Below, one piece after another: positions 36,572-45,201 of a stretch of 64,000 nt of DNA. Location of the stretch: positions 310,001-374,000 of the forward strand of contig NZ_JBOFTR010000016.1 of assembly GCF_051652165.1 (NCBI RefSeq), in the 5' to 3' direction. Source of the stretch: Plesiomonas sp051652165 (GTDB lineage Bacteria > Pseudomonadota > Gammaproteobacteria > Enterobacterales > CAMTGL01). The notes beneath the pieces were generated by a model. It was not told where the DNA came from. It saw only the letters and a program-made list of their open reading frames with translations, and ran no database searches. The translations under genes and the position numbers were made by a program. The first letter of the stretch is position 1; each line of letters starts with the position of its first letter.

Positions 36572-36744
36572 TCAAATAAAACGACAAGTTACAATTACGA
36601 GCTACTTCCTGTAGAACACATTAATATCAATACCTCTATTTATATTCATATTATTGATTATGAAAGAGTGTGGATATATTTATTATGGTGAAAGCACCAT
36701 TATCTATTATGCACTTGCGTGCAAAAAACTAATAAGAGATTCAA

Positions 36745-37767
36745 ATGAAAAAGACATTCTTAGCATTAACTGTTGCCAGCTTATTCTCTGCTACTGCGGC
36801 ACAGGCTGCGCCACAAGATAATACTTGGTATGCGGGTGCTAAATTAGGTTGGTCACACTACACACACGTAAATTTATCTCAGCAAGCAAGCAATCCGTCT
36901 AATCGTGATAAAAGTGACGTAGGTGCAGGTGTATTTGCAGGTTACCAAATCACCCCATGGTTAGCGATTGAAGGTGGGTATGATTACTTGGGCCAAATGA
37001 AGTATAACTTTGTTGATGGCCGCCGTAAACTGATGACTCAAGGCATTCAACTGAGTGCTAAATTGGGTTACGAAGTTATTGAAGATTTTGACCTTTATAC
37101 CCGTGTAGGTGTAATGGGCTATCGTGCTAACGGTAAAAACTCCCATGACACGGGTGCATCACCGGTTGTTGCGTTAGGTGGTGAATATGCATACAACCCT
37201 AACTGGGCTGTACGTGCTGAATATCAGTGGATTAGCGATGTAGGTAATAAAGCCAAAGTTGGCGCACGCCCGGACTCTAACTTGTTAAGCCTAGGTGTTG
37301 TTTATCGCTTTGGTCAAACAGTCGCAGCCCCTGCCATTGAGCCTGTTGTTGTTGCACCAACTATTGAAACTAAGCGTTTTACCCTAACTTCTGATGTGCT
37401 GTTTAATTTCAACAAAGCCAGCTTAAAGGAAGAAGGTAAAGTTGCTCTGAGCAAAATGTACCAAGAAATGAGCAACATGGGCCTAAAAGATCAATCTACT
37501 GTGGTTCTTGGTTACACTGACCGTATTGGTTCAGAAGCTTATAACTTAAAGCTTTCTACACAACGTGCAGAAACTGTCGCTAAATTCCTTGTAAACCTTG
37601 GCCTGCCAGAAAGCAACTTGAGTGTTAAAGGTATGGGCGAAGCAAACCCAGTCACTGGCACACAATGCGATACTGAGAAAAACCGCAATAAGCTAATTGC
37701 TTGTTTAGCGGCTGATCGCCGTGTAGATATTGAAATTCAAGGCGCTAAAGATATCGTTACTGAGTAA
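36745..37767 (+). CDS. ompA: OmpA family outer-membrane protein
   Basis: A 340-residue OmpA: signal peptide MKKTFLALTVASLFSATAAQAA, an eight-stranded N-terminal barrel (about residues 22-195, NTWYAGAKLGWSHY to SLGVVYRFGQ), a Pro/Ala/Val hinge and a C-terminal peptidoglycan-binding domain (FTLTSDVLFNFNKASLKEEGK, GYTDRIGSEAYNLKLSTQRAETVAKFL, ADRRVDIEIQG) with the conserved cysteine pair. It anchors the outer membrane to peptidoglycan. It is preceded by AAGAGA at Shine-Dalgarno distance and has its own 170-bp upstream region. Directly downstream is a long pentanucleotide repeat. Confidence 0.94.
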   Translation: MKKTFLALTVASLFSATAAQAAPQDNTWYAGAKLGWSHYTHVNLSQQASNPSNRDKSDVGAGVFAGYQITPWLAIEGGYDYLGQMKYNFVDGRRKLMTQGIQLSAKLGYEVIEDFDLYTRVGVMGYRANGKNSHDTGASPVVALGGEYAYNPNWAVRAEYQWISDVGNKAKVGARPDSNLLSLGVVYRFGQTVAAPAIEPVVVAPTIETKRFTLTSDVLFNFNKASLKEEGKVALSKMYQEMSNMGLKDQSTVVLGYTDRIGSEAYNLKLSTQRAETVAKFLVNLGLPESNLSVKGMGEANPVTGTQCDTEKNRNKLIACLAADRRVDIEIQGAKDIVTE

Positions 37768-37823
37768 TGACACTCTTGCCCCCTTATCAAATTGAATAAA
37801 AAGTGTTCATTGATGAGGTGCTG

Positions 37824-37856
37824 TGCTCACAGTGAGTAGTATACTTATTGTGAGCA
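37824..37856 (+). other. Imperfect inverted repeat downstream of ompA
   Basis: TGCTCACAGTGAGTA and TACTTATTGTGAGCA form a stem of about 15 pairs (two G:U) around a very short centre, some 55 bp after the ompA stop. No T-run follows, so it may be an mRNA 3'-end stabilising stem or a Rho-assisted end rather than an intrinsic terminator. Confidence 0.45.
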
Positions 37857-37900
37857 TGGTTATTGGTGTTCAATATTGATTATCGTTGTAACACTATTCT

Positions 37901-38013
37901 CATCTTATCTTATCTCATCTTATCTTATCTCATCTTATCTCATCTCATCTCATCTCATCTCATCTCATCTCATCTCATCTCATCTCATCTCATCTCATCT
38001 CATCTCATCTCAT
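37901..38013. repeat. Pentanucleotide tandem repeat (CATCT/TATCT, 22 units)
   Basis: Twenty-two consecutive five-base units: the first eight are a mixture of CATCT and TATCT, then 14 perfect CATCT copies (37941-38010) and a partial copy. It is intergenic, about 130 bp after ompA. No reading frame through it shows a start with similarity on either strand. A perfect core of this length points to recent slippage. Confidence 0.96.
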
Positions 38014-38825
38014 TAGCAGTATAAGTTATTTTCATCGTATAATATCATTATGTTCCCCCCTATTTCTTCCTATTAAAATAAAAGAGTCCGTAATACATAT
38101 TATATTTACTGCTATCTTACAAATAAAATAAGAGTTTTATCATTTATATGACGTTGAAGATTAACGCTGATACTGTACATGATTATTTTCGAACACGTAT
38201 CATCACTGAGCAGAAAATATTGAGGAGGCTTTATTTTTTTAAAAGAAATGTTATAGCAGATAAAAAAAGAGGGCCGGAAAAATATCACTCCGACCCAGAT
38301 ATGATGATAACAAACAACACAGTAATGTGTGTATATACATTACCAGCCATTCAAAAGTTGTTACATATAATGCAGTGATAAAATTCACAAAACAAGTTAG
38401 GACTTTGTGCCATGTTTTTAATACGTACAAATAAATAAAAAATTTAGTTTCATAAATGAAATTTAAAAGTTAAAATCGTAGCAATTTAACTCCTATCATG
38501 TCTGTTTTCGCACTCTTTATCTTATGTGATAAAGCCTATTCAATAAAAACTCAAGTAAGCCATTAAAATTAAAATCCGACTTAAAATCGAATCAATTAAA
38601 AATGTAAATGATTCAAATCAATACGTTACAAACAAAGCTCCATTTTTAAATGAAATTTAATTAGATCTCACATTGAAGAAAAAAGAGTTAGGTATTATAC
38701 CCTTTATACAACACAAAACCTCACGAAAACCCACACGGTTAGCTTATAAAAGTCATAAAGAATTAATATATACAACTGTATATACCTGAATAACATTTTG
38801 TATTGTTTCTTAAGGGGTTAATTCT
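38014..38825. other. AT-rich intergenic region without a supported gene
   Basis: About 810 bp. One short plus-strand frame (38148-38378, 76 codons) lacks a good Shine-Dalgarno and resembles nothing I know, so I do not call it a gene. The DNA is AT-rich with many A- and T-tracts, and probably contains the promoter of the small outer-membrane protein gene at its right end. Confidence 0.5.
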
Positions 38826-39323
38826 ATGATTAAATTTATTTCTCATCTGGTTATACTCTGTATTCCATTTATGGCATCTGCTGAAAATAACCTCTCTGTA
38901 TTGATACACGGCTCATCTCTGCATTCTGGCTGTATAAAAGGCCAAGGAAAAAGAGCCAAAACTTGCGACTTTAATACCTTTAACCCCGGATTAGGCCTTG
39001 ATTGGGCTCTTATTGGCAACTCAGTAACAGGCAAACTCTCTGTACGCACCGGCACATATTATGACTCATTACGTGATATGGCCTACTATGTTGGCGCTGC
39101 ATACAATAAAGAGTGGAATATCTCCCCTAATTTCACACTGGGCATTGGCATTCAGGCTGGGTATTTAAACGGCTCAGGTGAAAATAATATCGTTGCACTG
39201 CCGATGATCTCATTAGGTTATAAACAGTTAAGCCTAGAAGTGGGTTATGCACCTAAATCAGGGTGGGGGGGAAAAGAGCGTAGAAGTAATGTCACTCTAT
39301 TTACACTAAAATGGCAACTATAA
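38826..39323 (+). CDS. Small outer-membrane beta-barrel protein of unknown function
   Basis: A 165-residue protein with a signal peptide (MIKFISHLVILCIPFMASAE). The mature part alternates polar and hydrophobic residues as in an eight-stranded barrel: LGLDWALIGNSVTGKLSVRTGTYYDSLRDMAYYVGAAY, FTLGIGIQAGYLNG, LPMISLGYKQLSLEVGYAP, and a C-terminus FTLKWQL with aromatic and hydrophobic end residues. Two Cys (HSGCIKGQGKRAKTC) near the N-terminus could form an external disulfide. The size resembles PagP or PagL, but their catalytic residues are not evident. AAGGGG lies upstream of the ATG. Function unknown. Confidence 0.72.
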   Translation: MIKFISHLVILCIPFMASAENNLSVLIHGSSLHSGCIKGQGKRAKTCDFNTFNPGLGLDWALIGNSVTGKLSVRTGTYYDSLRDMAYYVGAAYNKEWNISPNFTLGIGIQAGYLNGSGENNIVALPMISLGYKQLSLEVGYAPKSGWGGKERRSNVTLFTLKWQL

Positions 39324-39743
39324 TCTCCCCTATTCTCTTACACACGGCACACAACAAATGCAAAAATGTGCACATCTGTTTATTTTAAATTTGTGAGCCG
39401 TGCCGTTTAAATCATCACCGCTCAGATCAACTTCACGTAACTCTCCCCTGAATGATTGACCTTATTTACCTATCTATGCGAAAGTCGCCGCGCTTCAAAT
39501 AACCTTATTTAATATCAGCGCGCCCAGTGTAATAAGCAGGTGTAATAAGATTGACGCTTATTCGACTCACTGCTTCATTTAAATAAAGACCTGTATATAC
39601 GTTGCTATACACACCTGAGAATCCGTGTGTGTAAATACACAAATAGCGCAAACAAATTAAACATTATTGAAACAAAATAATCGAGCCGATAACAATTTTC
39701 GTTTCTGCCTGATCTATACATTTTTGTTACAAGGAGACCCTAT
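39324..39743. other. Intergenic region upstream of the DcuC-type gene
   Basis: About 420 bp without a gene, presumably the promoter region of the C4-dicarboxylate transporter gene, with AAGGAG before its ATG. I looked for FNR (TTGAT-N4-ATCAA) and CRP sites and found no match good enough to call. Confidence 0.4.
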
Positions 39744-41105
39744 ATGGTCGCTCTCATCAGTTTGGTTGTGGTATTTGCAACCGGTTATCTTATTGTTAAA
39801 AAATATAATCCGCAGATGGTTCTTTTTATAGCCGGTATCATTTTATTGGCTGCGGCTATTTTACTTAACACAGGTGTTCCCCTGCCCGAAGCTAAATCAA
39901 GTGGTTCGGTTTGGCTCGATATTTTCTACTATATTAAAGGGATGATGGGCAGCACTGTTGCCGATTTAGGCCTGATTATTATGGCCGTAGGTGGTTTTGC
40001 TAAATATATGGATCATATTGGTGCATCGCGCGCACTTGTTGCCATTTCAACTCGCCCACTTTCAATTATTCGCAACCCCTATTTAGTAATGGCAATGGGT
40101 TATATTTTAGGCCAATTGCTAAACATCTTTATTCCCAGTGCAGCAGGTTTGGGCTTGTTATTAATGGTCACAATGTACCCCATTATGATCAATTTGGGGG
40201 TTAGCCGCATGTCGGCAACCGCTGTTATTGCAACAACAGCATGTCTTGATCTGGGCCCTGCTTCAGGTAACGTGAATCTGGCATCTAAAATTGCCCAGAT
40301 GCCTGTTACCGAATACTTTTTGCACTATCAAGGCCCTGTTGCTATTGCAGGCATGCTAACCATCGCGGTTTTACATATGGTGGTACAGCGTTGGTTTGAT
40401 CAGCGTGAAGCAAAAAAAACCGTAACACATGAAGAGAATAACACGACGGAACAAACCCTAAGCACCCCGCCGTTATGGTATGCACTGTTTCCGATGATCC
40501 CGCTGATCCTGATTTTCACCTTCAGTAAAATGATCATCTCTACCGTGAAAATTGATGTCGTTACCGCTATGCTGATCAGCTTTGCGGTAGCCATGGCCGT
40601 TGAAACAGTACGCTTTGGCGGTAAAAAAGTCTTTAAAGATATTCTGGTGTTCTTTGATGCAATGGGCAAAGCATTTGCGCGTGTAGTCAGCCTGATTATT
40701 GCCGGTCAAACACTGGCACATGGCCTAAAAGCGATTGGTATTTTGGATATGGTGATCCACGGGGCGATTGCCTCAAATGTTTCGCCGGTATTTCTCGTTC
40801 TGCTCATGGTGGTGATTATTACTATTGCCGCATTCCTGATGGGCTCAGGTAACGCACCATTCTTCTCATTTGCTGCTATGGTGCCTGATATTGCCGGAAA
40901 AGTGGGGATTCAAGCAGTATCCATGCTGCTGCCGATGCAATTAGCTGCGGGCCTTGGCCGCACTATCTCCCCGATTACTGGCGTGATTGTTGCCGTTGCT
41001 GGCGCAGCAGGAGTATCACCGTTTGACTTGGTCAAACGCACTGCCATTCCAATGCTCGGTGCACTGGTGGTCACCACCCTGTACTCGTTGATTTTCTACG
41101 TATAA
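39744..41105 (+). CDS. dcuC: DcuC family anaerobic C4-dicarboxylate transporter
   Basis: DcuC-type carriers export succinate or exchange C4-dicarboxylates across the inner membrane during anaerobic growth. The 453-residue protein has about 12 hydrophobic segments and family motifs DLGLIIMAVGGFAKYMDHIGASRALV, IPSAAGLGLLLMVTMYPIMINLGVSRMSATAVIA, GPASGNVNLASKI, MGSGNAPFFSFAAMVPDI and GLGRTISPITGVIVAVAGAAGVSPFDLVKR. E. coli DcuC is 461 aa; membership of the DcuC family is certain, while orthology with E. coli dcuC rather than a paralogue such as DcuD is likely but not proved. It is monocistronic. Confidence 0.88.
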   Translation: MVALISLVVVFATGYLIVKKYNPQMVLFIAGIILLAAAILLNTGVPLPEAKSSGSVWLDIFYYIKGMMGSTVADLGLIIMAVGGFAKYMDHIGASRALVAISTRPLSIIRNPYLVMAMGYILGQLLNIFIPSAAGLGLLLMVTMYPIMINLGVSRMSATAVIATTACLDLGPASGNVNLASKIAQMPVTEYFLHYQGPVAIAGMLTIAVLHMVVQRWFDQREAKKTVTHEENNTTEQTLSTPPLWYALFPMIPLILIFTFSKMIISTVKIDVVTAMLISFAVAMAVETVRFGGKKVFKDILVFFDAMGKAFARVVSLIIAGQTLAHGLKAIGILDMVIHGAIASNVSPVFLVLLMVVIITIAAFLMGSGNAPFFSFAAMVPDIAGKVGIQAVSMLLPMQLAAGLGRTISPITGVIVAVAGAAGVSPFDLVKRTAIPMLGALVVTTLYSLIFYV

Positions 41106-41177
41106 TCACAGTGTAATAGGCACATACGTTTATACGATAACTATTTACAGCCATCAAATATCGTAGGTCGATGGTAA

Positions 41178-41219
41178 TTAAAATGGCCGAAACAGTGCAC
41201 ACTGTAACGGCCATTTTTT
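41178..41219 (+). terminator. Bidirectional Rho-independent terminator between dcuC and mepA
   Basis: AAAATGGCCG and CGGCCATTTT bracket an inner stem ACAGTG/CACTGT, with six T on the plus strand and AAAA opposite. It lies about 75 bp after dcuC and about 60 bp after the convergent mepA. Confidence 0.88.
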
Positions 41220-41240
41220 ATTTGTGATTGGTTTATCTCT

Positions 41241-41284
41241 ATTTCAGAAAATACCCAGCTAAATTTCAGAAAACACCCAGCTAA
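41241..41284. repeat. 22-bp tandem duplication at the 3' end of mepA
   Basis: The 22-bp unit at 41241-41262 (ATTTCAGAAAATACCCAGCT plus AA) is repeated at 41263-41284 with one difference (T to C). The second copy contains the mepA stop codon, so the first copy is a duplicated gene end just downstream. Confidence 0.9.
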
Positions 41285-42132
41285 GGCAGCAATGCCCGAC
41301 ATGCTGCAGGCATTACAGGAGGGGCTTTTGGCAATGCAGGTTTTTTAGGCGATGCGGGTTTCACTGCCGGTGGTGGGCGCAACCAATCAGTTAGCTCCTG
41401 TCCACAACCATCACCAGGGGGTGGGGGTAGCTGCGCTTCACACGCCGTTGAACCTGGTGGGCAAGCAAGCCTGACATGCATGTGATAATCATGCCCACCC
41501 CATGGCCGCACTTTATGCAACCAACGGGTATCACCTGCTGCTTTTGCCGTTTCACACAACTGCTTTTTTATGGCCGGATTAACAAAAATACGTGCCACAT
41601 TAGGATCTGTGGCTGCCAGTTCAATTAAGCGCGTGTATTGCGCCTTCCACAATGCAGGTTTGACTTTTCTGGCTGAGAAATCAACCAAGCTCACCGCAGA
41701 TGGATTCTGCTTTTGCTTAGCACTGAGTTTTCCCTGACTAAAGCGCAGCCAGATATCCACATCTAACCCATTTTGATGGCTTGCATGCCCTGAGATAAAA
41801 CGCCCACCTACAGGCATCGCCATATCGCCGACCCAAAAATTATCCAACCCCGCCTGCTGGCTACGCTGGGCTAATCGCGTAATAAAACGAATCAACTCTG
41901 GGTGCCCAAAATAACGCAACCGCTCGGTTCTGATCACCTCATATCCTTTGCCTGATAACGGCAACGGCACAGCGCCAACCACACACCCATTGGCATACCC
42001 GCCAATCGCTTGCGGTGCACCGCGCATCGGAGCGGTGAACTGACTCCACGGTGACGCAGTGGCGCTCAGGGCAAAACTCCCCAATACTGCGGCTACACAC
42101 AGTGAAATCACTGGTAATTTATACTGACTCAT
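41281..42132 (-). CDS. mepA: Penicillin-insensitive murein endopeptidase MepA
   Basis: MepA cleaves D-Ala-mDAP cross-links in periplasmic peptidoglycan (LAS/M74 metallopeptidase). The 283-residue protein has a signal peptide (LPVISLCVAAVLGSFALSATA) and the zinc-binding motifs GHASHQNGLDVDIW and WGGHDYHMHVRLACP. It is followed by the MepA C-terminal Cys-containing, Pro-rich tail (PPPPGDGCGQELTDWL). E. coli MepA is 274 aa. It starts 6 bases after aroC and is co-transcribed with it, as in E. coli. Confidence 0.95.
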   Translation of the reverse strand: MSQYKLPVISLCVAAVLGSFALSATASPWSQFTAPMRGAPQAIGGYANGCVVGAVPLPLSGKGYEVIRTERLRYFGHPELIRFITRLAQRSQQAGLDNFWVGDMAMPVGGRFISGHASHQNGLDVDIWLRFSQGKLSAKQKQNPSAVSLVDFSARKVKPALWKAQYTRLIELAATDPNVARIFVNPAIKKQLCETAKAAGDTRWLHKVRPWGGHDYHMHVRLACPPGSTACEAQLPPPPGDGCGQELTDWLRPPPAVKPASPKKPALPKAPPVMPAACRALLP

Positions 42133-42138
42133 CGTAAC

Positions 42139-43230
42139 TCATACTGACCATGATGGCGTAGTGGTTTGCACATCCGCACATTGTGCGCGATGGCGCAGTA
42201 AGTGATCAAGCAACACAATCGCCATCATCGCTTCGGCAATCGGCACAGCACGCAGGCCGACACAAGGGTCGTGCCGCCCTTTTGTCACAACGTCAATCGC
42301 CTCGCCTTGGGTGTTGATCGAGCGTCCCGCAATCGTAATGCTGGATGTCGGCTTCAGCGCAAGATGCGCCACTATCGGCTGGCCGCTGCTGATCCCGCCC
42401 AAAATACCGCCTGCATGGTTGCTTAAAAAACCCTGCGGGGTGATCTCATCACGGTGCTCACTGCCGCGCTGATTAACCACGGCAAAACCATCACCAATCT
42501 CGACCCCTTTCACAGCATTAATGCTCATCAGTGCGTGGGCTAAATCAGCATCTAAGCGATCAAAAACGGGCTCACCCAAGCCAACCGGCACGTGCTCGGC
42601 AATCACTGTCACTTTTGCACCGACCGAGTCACCCTCTTTTTTCAGATCACGAATCAGTGCATCTAGATCCTCTAACTTTGTGGGATCAGGGCAAAAGAAG
42701 GGGTTTTGCTCAACCTGCTGCCAGTCAACCAGATCAAGTGCGATATCCCCCATTTGGGATAAATAGCCACGCACTTGCACACCAAACTGTTGTTGCAGGT
42801 ATTTTTTGGCAATGGCACCCGCTGCAACACGCATCGCGGTTTCGCGGGCAGACGAGCGGCCACCGCCACGGTAATCGCGCAAACCGTATTTTTGGTGATA
42901 AGTGTAATCGGCATGGCCGGGGCGGAACTGATCTTTAATCGCCGAATAATCTTGCGAACGCTGATCCGTATTTTCAATTAACAGCCCAATACTGGTGCCA
43001 GTGGTTTTTCCCTCAAATACACCTGAGAGAATTTTTACCGCATCCGGTTCACGGCGCTGTGTGGTATAGCGTGATGTTCCAGGGCGACGGCGATCCAGAT
43101 CGTGCTGTAAATCGGCCTCGGTTAGGCTAATATTGGGCGGCACGCCATCTACAATGCACCCTAATGCGATGCCGTGTGATTCACCGAAGGTTGTCACCCG
43201 AAAAAGTTGTCCGATACTGTTCCCTGCCAT
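42139..43230 (-). CDS. aroC: Chorismate synthase
   Basis: The last step of the shikimate pathway: EPSP to chorismate with reduced FMN. The 363-residue protein has the three family signatures: GESHGIALGCIVDGVPP, DLDRRRPGTSRYTTQRREPD, and RGGGRSSARETAMRVAAGAIAKKYL, and later SINAVKGVEIGDGF, QRGSEHRDEIT and ISSGQPIVAHLALKPTSSI. The length matches E. coli AroC (361 aa). It heads the aroC-mepA pair and follows a terminator after prmB, so it has its own promoter. Confidence 0.97.
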   Translation of the reverse strand: MAGNSIGQLFRVTTFGESHGIALGCIVDGVPPNISLTEADLQHDLDRRRPGTSRYTTQRREPDAVKILSGVFEGKTTGTSIGLLIENTDQRSQDYSAIKDQFRPGHADYTYHQKYGLRDYRGGGRSSARETAMRVAAGAIAKKYLQQQFGVQVRGYLSQMGDIALDLVDWQQVEQNPFFCPDPTKLEDLDALIRDLKKEGDSVGAKVTVIAEHVPVGLGEPVFDRLDADLAHALMSINAVKGVEIGDGFAVVNQRGSEHRDEITPQGFLSNHAGGILGGISSGQPIVAHLALKPTSSITIAGRSINTQGEAIDVVTKGRHDPCVGLRAVPIAEAMMAIVLLDHLLRHRAQCADVQTTTPSWSV

Positions 43231-43333
43231 CAGTCCATCCGTTTTATATTCATCGTTATTATTGAGGGTTTTTGCGCTATTTTTATGTTTTACGCGTTAT
43301 GTTTTGCGTTTTTACTCTCCTTGATAATGCGCA

Positions 43334-43367
43334 ATAAAAACGGGCAGCTCAAGGCTGCCCGTTCGGA
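43334..43367 (-). terminator. Rho-independent terminator between prmB and aroC
   Basis: On the minus strand ACGGGCAGCCTT/AAGGCTGCCCGT-type stem (CGGGCAGC against GCTGCCCG with a 6-base loop) followed by TTTTTATT. It lies about 185 bp after the prmB stop and about 105 bp before aroC. The rest of the 320-bp gap shows nothing else I can support. Confidence 0.82.
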
Positions 43368-43550
43368 ATTTACATATTTTCTGCTAGATTACGCTAAAAA
43401 TGGCAGCGCATCACCCAGATCACGCGGTTTTATCTCTGCTCAACGGTGATAACGTTAAGATGGTTTGCACAGTAAAAAGCATTAGCCTCTGTCTGTCAGC
43501 ACCACTGACACGCCACAACAGAGAAACCGTGGGAGATGAGCCCGCATTAA

Positions 43551-44483
43551 TCAATCACGGTAAATCGCAAAATGGTGGTAGTGATCAACAAGTTGCTGAC
43601 GGGTCAGCATAAAGACCCCTAAACCACCGTGTTCAAATTCCAGCCATGTAAACGGCACATCAGGATACTGTGCTTCTAAATGAATCATGCTGTTGCCCAC
43701 TTCGCAAATCAGCACACCATCATCACGCAGATAATCGGGTGCACAGGCTAAAATGCGTTTCGTCAGTTTCAGCCCATCGCTGCCTGAGGCCAAACCAATT
43801 TCAGGCTCATGGTGATACTCATCAGGCATATCGGCAATGTCTTCAGCATCAACATACGGTGGATTTGTGACGATTAGGTCATATTTATCCTGCGGCAGAT
43901 CGCGGAAAACATCAGAACGAATTGGCGTAACCTGCTGTTCTAAGCCGTGTTCGTAGATATTATGTTCAGCAACAGAGAGTGCATCCGGTGAAATGTCTAC
44001 GGCATCCACCTCGGCTTCAGGAAATTGTGCGGCACAAGCAATGGCGATACAGCCGCTTCCGGTGCACATATCCAAAATACGCTTTGGTTCACGCGGTAAT
44101 AAGCCAGCAAAATGGTTCTGGATTAGCTCACCAATCGGGGAGCGTGGAACAAGAACCCGCTCATCAACGTAGAACTCCATGCCACAAAACCAGGCGCTGT
44201 TCGTGATATAGGCTACCGGTACACGCTCATTAATCCGGCGGGCAACCCGTTCGATAATACCGTGGCGCTCGCTGGGCAGTAAACGGCTGTTGTGCATCTC
44301 TTGCGGTAAATTTAACGGCAAATAGAGCGTTGGCAGCACTAATGACAGGGCCTCATCCCACGGGTTATCGGTGCCGTGGCCATAGTATATCCCCGCTGCA
44401 TTGAAGCGGCTGACGGTCCAACGCAACATATCTTGTAAGGTATGCAGCTCATTGACAGCTTCATCAATAAAAATCTTATCCAC
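43551..44483 (-). CDS. prmB: Ribosomal protein uL3 glutamine methyltransferase PrmB
   Basis: PrmB methylates Gln150 of ribosomal protein L3 using SAM. The 310-residue protein (same length as E. coli PrmB) has the helical N-terminal substrate-binding region (LHTLQDMLRWTVSRFNAAGIYYGHGTDNPWDEA), then FYVDERVLVPRSPIGELI, the SAM motif ILDMCTGSGCIAIACA and the catalytic NPPY in DLIVTNPPYVDAED. It is transcribed divergently from smrB, with about 75 bp between them, as in E. coli. Confidence 0.96.
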   Translation of the reverse strand: MDKIFIDEAVNELHTLQDMLRWTVSRFNAAGIYYGHGTDNPWDEALSLVLPTLYLPLNLPQEMHNSRLLPSERHGIIERVARRINERVPVAYITNSAWFCGMEFYVDERVLVPRSPIGELIQNHFAGLLPREPKRILDMCTGSGCIAIACAAQFPEAEVDAVDISPDALSVAEHNIYEHGLEQQVTPIRSDVFRDLPQDKYDLIVTNPPYVDAEDIADMPDEYHHEPEIGLASGSDGLKLTKRILACAPDYLRDDGVLICEVGNSMIHLEAQYPDVPFTWLEFEHGGLGVFMLTRQQLVDHYHHFAIYRD

Positions 44484-44559
44484 GTGTAAAACCTCGCAAC
44501 GTGATAATCTACGGGTTGTTTCACTCTATCACTACTGATTGATACGAACCCGATATCAC

Positions 44560-45084
44560 ATGAAGAAAAAAAACAGATTGTCCGAAGACGACTGCACCTT
44601 GTTTCAAGAAGCCATACAAGGGGCGAAAAAGTTGGTGCAGGATACCATAATCCCACCCCGCATTCAGCGCCCTGAACGTGCGCAGATTCGTCTGCGTCAA
44701 GAGCAAAAAGATGCCAGCTTCTATTTCTCTGATGAGTTTCAGCCGCTCATTGAGCACGATGGGCCAGTTCGCTATGTCAGGGCCGACGTCAGCCATTATG
44801 AGCTCAAGCAGTTACGACGTGGCGATTTTACCCCCGAACTGTTTCTTGATCTGCATGGGCTCACACAAGAAGAGGCAAAAAAAGAGCTGGGTGCACTGCT
44901 GGCCGCATGCCGACGCGAGCATGTCTCTTGTGCGTGTGTGATGCATGGTTATGGCCGCCATGTATTGAAGCGGCAATCCCCGTTATGGTTAGCACAACAC
45001 CCTGAAGTTAGAGCGTTTTATCAAGCCCCTAAAGAGTGGGGGGGTGATGCAGCATTGCTGGTTTTACTCGATGTCGTTGAGTAG
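44560..45084 (+). CDS. smrB: Ribosome-rescue endonuclease SmrB
   Basis: SmrB cleaves mRNA between collided ribosomes so that stalled translation can be rescued. The 174-residue protein has the N-terminal ribosome-binding part (MKKKNRLSEDDCTLFQEAIQG), then DASFYFSDEFQPL, RYVRADVSHYELKQLRRG and the C-terminal Smr domain with the catalytic LDLHGLT and a second motif MHGYGRHVLK. The ATG at 44560 matches the E. coli start; an upstream ATG at 44539 is open but unlikely. E. coli has MHGHG, so the His after the first Gly is Tyr here. Confidence 0.95.
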   Translation: MKKKNRLSEDDCTLFQEAIQGAKKLVQDTIIPPRIQRPERAQIRLRQEQKDASFYFSDEFQPLIEHDGPVRYVRADVSHYELKQLRRGDFTPELFLDLHGLTQEEAKKELGALLAACRREHVSCACVMHGYGRHVLKRQSPLWLAQHPEVRAFYQAPKEWGGDAALLVLLDVVE

Positions 45085-45201
45085 CCATGCCAGCGTTGAT
45101 GAACATGTTATAAATATCCCGTTATACGCTTGTTTCAAAACGAAAGTATTTCAACACCGCGGTATTTCAAAACAAGTGTACTTATACATGTGCATGTATT
45201 C

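Noticed and set aside
37901..38013. Possible CRISPR array.
   Set aside because: Units are five bases with no spacers, so it is a microsatellite.
38148..38378. A 76-codon plus-strand reading frame after the CATCT repeat.
   Set aside because: No good ribosome binding site, no recognised similarity and AT-rich DNA where such frames arise by chance.
39324..39743. FNR or CRP operators upstream of dcuC.
   Set aside because: Only half-sites or poor matches were seen.
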